Positions 14,667 to 21,170 of a DNA stretch of 21,170 bases are shown in pieces. Numbering within the stretch: the stretch's first letter is position 1; every line of letters starts with the position of its first letter. The DNA is from Simkania sp. Its GTDB lineage: Bacteria > Chlamydiota > Chlamydiia > Chlamydiales > Simkaniaceae. Location of the stretch: the NCBI GenBank assembly GCA_028281425.1, contig JANQJX010000154.1, positions 1 to 21,170 of the forward strand. The letters are read 5' to 3'. The notes below the pieces were generated by a model. It had not been told where the DNA came from. It ran no database searches and saw only the letters and a program-made list of their open reading frames with translations. Position numbers and translations under genes: made by a program.

Positions 14667-17600
14667 ATGCAAGAAGAAAATATTCAAGATTCGGAATTTG
14701 ATAAATTAAGCATTAAAGTTGCATCAGATGATGTCATTCGCAATGAATGGTCAAGAGGAGAAATTAAAAAGCCGGAAACGATCAATTACCGCACATTTAA
14801 GCCTGAAAAGGGGGGCCTTTTCTGCGAAAAAATCTTTGGCCCAACACGTGATTGGGAATGTGCTTGTGGAAAATATAAAAAGATCAAGCATAAAGGGATC
14901 ATCTGTGATCGGTGTGGTGTCGAAGTCACTCTTTCAAAAGTACGTCGTGAACGCATGGCTCATATTGAACTTGCAGTGCCTGTTGTACACATTTGGTTTT
15001 TCAAAACACAGCCTTCTCGTATTGGAAATATTTTAGGGATATCTGTTTCTGATCTTGAAAGAGTGATTTATTATGAAGAATATATTGTGATCGATCCTGG
15101 GACAACAACTCTTCAACCAAAACAGCTCTTAAACGATGTTGAATTTCGTGAAGCTCAAGAAAAATGGGGGATTGATTCATTTAAAGCTTCTATGGGAGGT
15201 CAGGCACTTCGTGAGCTCTTAGAGAAAGAGGATCTTTTGTCAATAATGGCAGATCTCAAAGATAAGCTTCGAAAAACCCGTTCCATGCAAGCAAGAATGA
15301 AAATTGCCAAACGGCTTAAAATCATTGAAAGTTTCTATTCTTCGCCAAATAAACCTGACTGGATGGTCATTTCTTGCGTTCCAGTGATTCCACCTGACTT
15401 AAGGCCTCTTGTTCCTCTTGATGGGGGACGCTTTGCTACATCTGATTTAAATGATCTCTATAGGCGTGTAATCAATCGTAATAACCGTTTAAAATCAATT
15501 CTCAAACTCAAAACACCCGATGTCATCATTCGCAATGAAAAAAGGATGCTTCAAGAAGCTAACGATGCTCTTTTTGATAATGGAAGACATGGACATCCGG
15601 TCATGGGAGCAGGAAATCGTCCTTTAAAGGCTCTTTCAGAAATGCTTAAAGGAAAACAAGGGAGATTTCGTCAAAATCTTCTCGGAAAAAGGGTAGACTA
15701 TTCAGGACGTTCGGTGATTATAGTAGGTCCAGAACTCAAATTCAATCAATGTGGTCTTCCTAAAAAGATGGCTTTGGAGCTTTTTGAACCTTTTATTGTA
15801 AAAAGGCTCAAGGCTCGTGGGCTTGTCTATACGATTCGTTCTGCAAAAAAAATGATTCAAAGAGAAGATTCTCTTGTGTGGGATGTGCTTGAAGAAATCA
15901 TTAAAGGGCATCCTGTTTTACTCAACCGTGCTCCAACTCTTCACCGTCTTGGAATTCAGGCATTTGAACCTGTCCTTATTGAAGGAGAAGCGATCCGCAT
16001 TCATCCTCTTGTTTGTTCTGCTTTTAATGCTGATTTTGATGGAGATCAAATGGCGGTTCATATTCCTCTATCTGTCGAAGCGCAACTTGAAGCAAAACTT
16101 CTTATGATGGCTCCTGATAATATCTTCTTACCTTCTTCGGGAAAACCAGCTGCAGTCCCTTCTCAAGATATGATTTTGGGACTTTATTATCTCATGCATG
16201 ATCCGATCTATATTCCAGAAGAATATGGGAAAAAGACACGCATTTTTGCCTCTTCTCATGAAGTTTTGCTCGCTATGGAAAGTTCAGGAAGTTACAACTG
16301 GTATGATCATCAATGTCCGTTAAGGCGTGATGATTTAGGTCGAGGCCTTCATATTCATGAGAAAATCAAACTTAGATTGGATTCTAGTTTAGTTGAAACC
16401 ACACCTGGACGTGTTTTATTCAACACAATTGTTCCTAAAGAGCTTGGATTTCAAAACTATGCTCTTAGAAAAAAGAAGATGAGTGAACTTGTTCTTGCTG
16501 CTTATAAAAAAGTGGGTTTAGAAAAATGTGTTCGTTTTCTCGATAGTCTTAAAAATATTGGGTTTTCTCAGGCAACAAAAGCTGCTCTTTCTATTGGGAT
16601 TAAAGATATTTGTATTCCCGAGGAAAAAGAAGACATTTTGAAAGAGACACAAAAGCAAGTGACTGTTGTGATGAAACAGTATGAAGATGGAATCATTACT
16701 GAAGGAGAAAGGAAATCTAAGATTATTAGCATTTGGACAGATGTGACTGAAGTCCTTGCGGAACATTTATTTAAAATGATTAGTAAACCCAAGGAAATGG
16801 TTCTTAATCCGGTTTATTTGATGATGGATTCGGGAGCTCGAGGAACTAAATCGCAAATTAAGCAACTTGGTGCCTTACGTGGGTTGATGGCAAAGCCATC
16901 TGGAGAAATTCTCGAATCTCCTATTACCTCTAATTTTCGCGAAGGTTTGAGTGTTCTTGAATTTTTTATCTCTTCTCATGGAGCGAGAAAAGGTTTAGCA
17001 GATACAGCTCTTAAAACAGCTGATTCGGGTTATTTGACAAGACGTCTTGTCGATGTTGCTCAGGATATTCTTGTAACAGAAGAGGATTGTGGCACATTAA
17101 ATGGAATTGAAGTTTCAGCGATTAAGCAAGGACAAGAAGAGCTTTTTCCTTTAAAGGATCGGATGTTTGGCCGTAGTATTTGTGATGATATTTACCAACC
17201 TGGGGATCAAACAAAAATCTTAGCCAAATCAGGAGATATTTTAACAGCTATGCAAGCAGCAAGTATTGATGATTCGGGGATTGAAAGTGTTAAAATCCGA
17301 TCAACGCTGACTTGTGAAACACGTCGTGGAGTTTGCGCAAAGTGTTATGGAATTAATCTTGCCAATGGAAGAAAAGTGGCTCAAGGAGAAGCAGTGGGAA
17401 TTATTGCAGCTCAATCTATTGGAGAACCGGGAACACAACTTACGATGCGTACTTTCCACTTAGGGGGAATTGCAGCGGCTCATGCAATCCCTGATCTTGT
17501 GGCAGATTATGAGGGGATTTTGGTCTATACAGACCTTAGAACTGTTCAAAGTAAAGAAGGGGCTTATTTAGCTCTTAATAAAAATGGTTTTTTACATATT

Positions 17601-18827
17601 GTAAGAGATGAGGGGCGTTCTTTAGAAGAATACAAAAAACTGCTTAGTACAAAATCGATTGAGCCTCTTCAGTCTTTTGGAATTGAATTGGGAACACGGA
17701 TTCTTTTTGAAGATGGAGTTAAGGTTAAAAAACAGGATAGAATTGGTCATTGGGAGCAACACAATATTCCAATTATTTGTGAGAAACCAGGTTATGTGAA
17801 ATATGAAGATCTTGTCGAGGGGATTTCTACAATTCGAGAAGTCAATAAGCAAACAGGGCAAATAGAATTTGTTGTTCGTCAACATCGAGGAGAACTTCAT
17901 CCTCAGGTTATGATTTATGCCGATCATAATTATGAGAAGCTCATTGGAACTTATGCGATTCCTTCTGGGGCACTTCTTTCTGTTGATGATGGAGAAAAAG
18001 TCGATGCTGGTCAAATGTTGGCACGTCTTCCACGAGGTGCGATTAAAACAAAAGATATTACTGGAGGGTTGCCTCGGGTTGCAGAACTTTTTGAAGCGCG
18101 TCGCTCACGTGATGCTGCTGAAATTGCCAAACTCGATGGTGTGATTGACTTCAAAGGAGTGCAAAAAAATAAACGCATTGTAGCGATTCGAGATGAAGAT
18201 ACAGGAATGGAAGAAGAACATCTTATTCCACTTAACAAACATCTTATTGTCCAAAGAGGAGATAATGTTGTTAAAGGACAACAACTGACAGATGGTCTTG
18301 TCATTCCTCAGGAAATATTAGAGATTTGTGGAGTACGAGAGCTTCAAAAATATATGGTCAATCAAGTCCAAGAAGTCTATCGGCTTCAAGGAGTTGATAT
18401 CAATGACAAGCACATTGAAATCATTGTACGTCAGATGCTTCAAAAGGTGAGGGTAACCGACCCTGGGGATACCACTTTCCTATATGGTGAGAATGTGGAT
18501 AAAAAAGTTTTCCATGAAAATAATTCAAAAATTGTTGGAGAGGGAGGGAAACCTGCGCAAGCAACCCCTGTTCTTCTTGGGATTACCAAGGCATCTCTTG
18601 GGACTGAATCATTTGTTTCAGCGGCTTCTTTCCAAGAAACAACGCGTGTGCTAACCGACGCAGCATGTGAGGGAAAAAGTGATTATCTTTTAGATTTTAA
18701 AGCCAATCTTATCATGGGACATATGATTCCTGGAGGAACTGGATTTAATGATTACCAAAATCGCATTAAGAAATTGGTAGAGCCTGAAGAAGAAGATATC
18801 TTGAGCTTTTCTTTTTCTTCTATATGA
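14667..18827 (+). CDS. rpoC: DNA-directed RNA polymerase subunit beta'
   Basis: The beta' subunit carries the catalytic magnesium site. From the ATG at 14667 the product has 1386 residues. Motifs in order: zinc ribbon Cys65, 67, 80, 83 (CACGKYKKIKHKG...CDRC), RFRQNLLGKRVDYSGRSVI, NRAPTLHRLGIQAFEP, the metal-binding NADFDGD (454-460), the bridge-helix/trigger-loop region ending AQSIGEPGTQLTMRTFHLGG, and the second zinc site Cys808, 883, 890, 893. A TTG at 14655 would give a four-residue extension, but it overlaps the GGAG (14657-14660) that serves the ATG 6 bases on, so the ATG is preferred. rpoB ends 31 bases upstream. The transaldolase gene that follows rpoC in Chlamydia is absent here. Confidence 0.98.
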   Translation: MQEENIQDSEFDKLSIKVASDDVIRNEWSRGEIKKPETINYRTFKPEKGGLFCEKIFGPTRDWECACGKYKKIKHKGIICDRCGVEVTLSKVRRERMAHIELAVPVVHIWFFKTQPSRIGNILGISVSDLERVIYYEEYIVIDPGTTTLQPKQLLNDVEFREAQEKWGIDSFKASMGGQALRELLEKEDLLSIMADLKDKLRKTRSMQARMKIAKRLKIIESFYSSPNKPDWMVISCVPVIPPDLRPLVPLDGGRFATSDLNDLYRRVINRNNRLKSILKLKTPDVIIRNEKRMLQEANDALFDNGRHGHPVMGAGNRPLKALSEMLKGKQGRFRQNLLGKRVDYSGRSVIIVGPELKFNQCGLPKKMALELFEPFIVKRLKARGLVYTIRSAKKMIQREDSLVWDVLEEIIKGHPVLLNRAPTLHRLGIQAFEPVLIEGEAIRIHPLVCSAFNADFDGDQMAVHIPLSVEAQLEAKLLMMAPDNIFLPSSGKPAAVPSQDMILGLYYLMHDPIYIPEEYGKKTRIFASSHEVLLAMESSGSYNWYDHQCPLRRDDLGRGLHIHEKIKLRLDSSLVETTPGRVLFNTIVPKELGFQNYALRKKKMSELVLAAYKKVGLEKCVRFLDSLKNIGFSQATKAALSIGIKDICIPEEKEDILKETQKQVTVVMKQYEDGIITEGERKSKIISIWTDVTEVLAEHLFKMISKPKEMVLNPVYLMMDSGARGTKSQIKQLGALRGLMAKPSGEILESPITSNFREGLSVLEFFISSHGARKGLADTALKTADSGYLTRRLVDVAQDILVTEEDCGTLNGIEVSAIKQGQEELFPLKDRMFGRSICDDIYQPGDQTKILAKSGDILTAMQAASIDDSGIESVKIRSTLTCETRRGVCAKCYGINLANGRKVAQGEAVGIIAAQSIGEPGTQLTMRTFHLGGIAAAHAIPDLVADYEGILVYTDLRTVQSKEGAYLALNKNGFLHIVRDEGRSLEEYKKLLSTKSIEPLQSFGIELGTRILFEDGVKVKKQDRIGHWEQHNIPIICEKPGYVKYEDLVEGISTIREVNKQTGQIEFVVRQHRGELHPQVMIYADHNYEKLIGTYAIPSGALLSVDDGEKVDAGQMLARLPRGAIKTKDITGGLPRVAELFEARRSRDAAEIAKLDGVIDFKGVQKNKRIVAIRDEDTGMEEEHLIPLNKHLIVQRGDNVVKGQQLTDGLVIPQEILEICGVRELQKYMVNQVQEVYRLQGVDINDKHIEIIVRQMLQKVRVTDPGDTTFLYGENVDKKVFHENNSKIVGEGGKPAQATPVLLGITKASLGTESFVSAASFQETTRVLTDAACEGKSDYLLDFKANLIMGHMIPGGTGFNDYQNRIKKLVEPEEEDILSFSFSSI

Positions 18828-18843
18828 GCTAGTGACACTCTCA

Positions 18844-18860
18844 ATCCCCTAAAAGGGGAT
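18844..18860 (+). terminator. Small hairpin after rpoC
   Basis: ATCCCCT (18844-18850) and AGGGGAT (18854-18860) form a perfect 7-bp stem with an AAA loop, 16 bases after the rpoC stop. It has no T-run. It may protect the mRNA end together with the larger hairpin downstream. Confidence 0.35.
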
Positions 18861-18889
18861 GAAGATTCCCGCAGTCTCCTCTCTAAATC

Positions 18890-18922
18890 GCAAAATGCAG
18901 GTCTTAAAGACCTGTATTTTGC
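18890..18922. terminator. Strong hairpin between convergent rpoC and the 585-residue gene
   Basis: Bases 18890-18903 pair with 18909-18922 over 14 positions (one G-T pair) around a 5-base loop. The outer stem is A/T-rich (GCAAAAT...ATTTTGC), so on both strands the arm ends in a short T stretch. Lying 22 bases from the stop of the minus-strand gene and 62 from rpoC, it is a good candidate for a bidirectional terminator. Confidence 0.7.
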
Positions 18923-18944
18923 TTGAGGATGGATAAAATTCTTT

Positions 18945-20702
18945 TTAAACATGAAAAGTTTGCATAATTTCGTTTTGAAGTAGATCATCACAATCAATGC
19001 AACTTATTCTATAAGGATGAGTTGAAGTAATAATCACATCTGACTCATTAAAGGGCTTATTAGGGGAAATAATGGTTCTGCCTGGTAACCCAAGTGCCCC
19101 CTTATATCCAAAGGGATATCCCGCTGTGCAGGCCTCAAAAACAATTGCTGCTTTGGGTGCTATGACTTCCTTTAGATCTTGTATATCATAAGGTGTTATT
19201 TGAAAATCTTCTTTTAGAAACTTCTGTTGTATTTGCTTAGCATTATCGACGTACATTGGAACAAATACAATCGATTCTTTATTATTAGCATTTCTATGTC
19301 CTTGAAATGTAAGGACTTGAATGAGTTTTTTTGCTTTCTTGCTAGCACTTTTTATATCTTTCACCATCTGAGGATATTTTTTCATGCATGTAACAACGAC
19401 ATTGTAGTCTTTTGACATGATTGCCATGCGATAAGCCACAAATTTATTGATTTTGTAAGTTGATTTTTTCATTCTTTCATTCTTAATCATGTATACTGAG
19501 AAGCAATCATTGCTTTTATTATTCACTGCCCATTCTTGAAATTTTCCAAATGAAATCGCATAAACCGCAAGGGGTTTTTGGGGATCCCAGAAGGAGTTTT
19601 GACGAAGTTTTTCTTTTGCCCAATTTGTGAAGGAATCCTTGAGTAATGGAAATCCAAAAGATTGTTTGTTTCCTTTAAATTGTTGGTATAAAACATCGGG
19701 TGATTGTTGGACGGCTAGCAAAGAATTTGGTTCAGGAAGATGGATACTGTCTTGAAATGGGAGATTTCTTAGCAGTCTACCTCCCACCTTTCCTGTTTTC
19801 AAGAGTATCATTTTAGTTTTTTCATCTAAAGCCGTCCATATATATGGGTTGGAGACTTTGATATCTAGATCAAGCTTGACAGCTTTTGCAATATGACCCT
19901 TTTTCCCAATGGGAGGAATGTAACCTTTGTTTTTTAAATATTGAAAAAAAGGTTTGATTTCTTGTTTTGTTGTTGCGATTTCGAGTTTTTCCTGTAAGCA
20001 AATGATTTGAGCATATTTTTTTGGAAGTAATAAAAATTGGTTATAAGTAAGGTAAGGAATTAAATTAAAGGTGTCATTTTTTATAAGGTCGAGTTGAATG
20101 ACATCATTTGAGAGCAAATGGGCGAAATGAGGAGGGAATTTTTTTAAAAGTTCATGACAGGAGTTCCAATCCTTTTTCGCTGTTAAGGGGTTAGAAGTTT
20201 TCTTTATTTTTTGAGCTAGTTGATTGATTTGTTTTGATTTTAAATGATTGACTTTTTGATATTTTTCTTGGGAAAGTAGATTTTGTTGGAACCAGTTGTA
20301 TAGATCAGAATGATCAAATTTTGATAAGGATGCTATAGGCATACTACCTAAAAATGCAATGATTTGTGAAGGAGCTCTACCATTTAAGAATGCAATGATT
20401 TGTGAAGGAGGAAGCAATTTTGCTTGCTCTAATGATAAATTGAAAAGAATATTTGTTGGTATAAGTCCTTTTTTAATGACATCATCATTGAGCTCATTCA
20501 ATCGATCTGATGGGATGTCTTTCAGTAAATTTTCTACTTCTTGGGATTTATCAAGACCGATCTTGTCATCTTTTGCAATTTCATTGATTTTTGCAATTGC
20601 CTGATTGACTGCATAGTGATCGTATACTTTCTTTGCACCATAGGCAGCAGCAATAGCGATACCAAATGAGACAAGTGGATATTTGGTAATTAAATTTGAC
20701 AT
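18945..20702 (-). CDS. Uncharacterised protein with a putative caspase/CHAT-like C-terminal domain
   Basis: I do not recognise this 585-residue protein as a named family. A hydrophobic segment near the N-terminus (about 8-24, PLVSFGIAIAAAYGA) may be a membrane anchor or signal-like helix. Residues 98-117 carry a 12-residue tandem repeat (PSQIIAFL twice). The middle is rich in Lys, Leu and Gln. In the C-terminal part a hydrophobic strand leads into a histidine (LIQVLTFQGHRN, His469), and 56 residues later another leads into a cysteine (AAIVFEACTAG, Cys525), followed by a third strand (DVIITSTHP). This order and spacing are typical of clan CD cysteine peptidases (caspase-like, CHAT), suggesting a protease domain; that is inference. 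The ATG has AGGA 8 bases upstream. The upstream region is extremely AT-rich. It is convergent with rpoC and not in an operon. It could be a secreted host-directed effector. Confidence 0.85.
   Translation of the reverse strand: MSNLITKYPLVSFGIAIAAAYGAKKVYDHYAVNQAIAKINEIAKDDKIGLDKSQEVENLLKDIPSDRLNELNDDVIKKGLIPTNILFNLSLEQAKLLPPSQIIAFLNGRAPSQIIAFLGSMPIASLSKFDHSDLYNWFQQNLLSQEKYQKVNHLKSKQINQLAQKIKKTSNPLTAKKDWNSCHELLKKFPPHFAHLLSNDVIQLDLIKNDTFNLIPYLTYNQFLLLPKKYAQIICLQEKLEIATTKQEIKPFFQYLKNKGYIPPIGKKGHIAKAVKLDLDIKVSNPYIWTALDEKTKMILLKTGKVGGRLLRNLPFQDSIHLPEPNSLLAVQQSPDVLYQQFKGNKQSFGFPLLKDSFTNWAKEKLRQNSFWDPQKPLAVYAISFGKFQEWAVNNKSNDCFSVYMIKNERMKKSTYKINKFVAYRMAIMSKDYNVVVTCMKKYPQMVKDIKSASKKAKKLIQVLTFQGHRNANNKESIVFVPMYVDNAKQIQQKFLKEDFQITPYDIQDLKEVIAPKAAIVFEACTAGYPFGYKGALGLPGRTIISPNKPFNESDVIITSTHPYRISCIDCDDLLQNEIMQTFHV
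20353..20410 (-). repeat. 36-bp-period tandem repeat inside the 585-residue gene
   Basis: A 22-bp identical block occurs at 20353-20374 and 20389-20410, a period of 36 bp. It encodes two copies of PSQIIAFL separated by four residues, in frame. It looks like a recent internal duplication in a Leu/Gln-rich helical region. Confidence 0.85.
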
Positions 20703-20758
20703 ATTCTTTTCCTTTTATTCTCTATTTTTTTCAATGAAATAAAGATTTGTTAAATTTT

Positions 20759-20778
20759 TATTTATTATATAATAAATA
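20759..20778. promoter_or_regulatory. 20-bp AT-only palindrome upstream of the 585-residue gene
   Basis: TATTTATTATATAATAAATA is perfectly self-complementary and lies about 57 bases upstream of the ATG on the minus strand, in a stretch (20703-20850) that is almost pure A/T. TATAAT also occurs near 20813-20818 when read on the minus strand. It could contain the promoter or an operator; base composition alone could also produce it. Confidence 0.3.
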
Positions 20779-20854
20779 TTGTAATGTTTTTTTCTTTTTT
20801 TTTAAATAAATATTATAATAAGTTTGTTAAATTATTTAAAGTAAATGAGTTAAA

Positions 20855-21022
20855 GGGACTGCCTTGAATTGAAAAATTTTTTGGATCAACTGAGATTTTT
20901 TTTTCGAAAATTGCGAAAGTCGCAAATTCACTAGACTCTTGAGAGCACAAAAAGAGATGCAACTTTCTTAAGCCTAAGGAGAAAAGATCCTATAGACGAT
21001 GATTCTCCAGTTCAAGGCTGGG
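20855..21022 (-). repeat. 168-bp repeat element, most complete copy
   Basis: The left end reads GGGACTGCCTTGAATTGAAA and the right end, in reverse complement, CCCAGCCTTGAACTGGAGAA; these match the ends seen at 3982, 4136, 4428 and 5776. It contains small palindromes (TTGCGA...TCGCAA near 20909-20923; GGAGAA...TTCTCC near 20979-21009). Read on the minus strand, one frame stays largely open across the element and to the window edge, broken only by a TGA near 21089 and a TAG near 20990, with the ending NFSIQGSPF also recognisable as SIQGSP at 4136. This could be a decayed coding repeat. The remaining bases 21023-21170 hold no gene I can support. Confidence 0.5.
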
Positions 21023-21170
21023 AAATAAAAGAGGCATTTTATCAAAAATAGAGCGCAAAACCTCTTCCTTCAGGTGGAGGATATAGAGCTCTCAGGCGCC
21101 TTTTTGCTGCTGTTCAGCAGAGCATCTCTTGAGAAAAAACGGCCTTGCGATCCTTAGGTGACAAACCCCA

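Overview
This window most likely comes from a member of the Chlamydiota outside the genus Chlamydia (an environmental, protist-associated chlamydia); the family cannot be fixed from sequence alone. The main support is gene order: infA, tRNA-Thr, tuf, tRNA-Trp, secE, nusG, rplK-rplA-rplJ-rplL, rpoB, rpoC is the order I know from chlamydial chromosomes. Protein details agree, for example the NusG C-terminus and the SecE, RpoB and RpoC lengths. The DNA is AT-rich, and the intergenic regions carry repeats unlike the compact genomes of Chlamydia itself.

Layout. Positions 1-~105 hold what looks like the 3' end of a group II intron (a domain V hairpin). Positions 173-3945 are a minus-strand oppB-oppC-oppD-oppF oligopeptide/dipeptide ABC importer operon with short gene overlaps and no oppA. 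Positions 3946-4506 are non-coding and hold copies of a dispersed repeat whose ends resemble GGGACTGCCTTGAA, including a 27-bp hairpin. A minus-strand sufE-like gene (4507-4941) is followed by a 500-bp non-coding stretch containing a different inverted-repeat element. infA (5449-5667) stands alone. After another 530-bp gap with a third repeat copy, the long plus-strand translation/transcription block runs from tRNA-Thr (6200) to rpoC (18827). An intrinsic terminator or attenuator lies between rplL and rpoB, and a strong hairpin follows rpoC. Convergent to rpoC is a 585-codon gene of unknown function (18945-20702, minus). The right edge is non-coding and contains another full repeat copy.

How the genes work together. 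The central block supplies elongation factor Tu, two tRNAs, a Sec translocon subunit, the NusG elongation factor, the ribosomal stalk and L1 stalk proteins (L11, L1, L10, L7/L12) and the two large RNA polymerase subunits. The Opp system imports peptides, a sensible nutrient source for an intracellular bacterium. SufE supports Fe-S cluster assembly.

Most notable observations: (1) a 55-bp tandem duplication at the 3' end of rplK that shifts the frame and replaces the last residue of L11 with a 16-residue tail; (2) a caspase/CHAT-like His...Cys signature in the C-terminal part of the 585-residue protein next to rpoC; (3) a repeat family with conserved ends present in at least three intergenic regions, one copy lying directly in front of oppB; (4) a group II intron remnant at the left edge.
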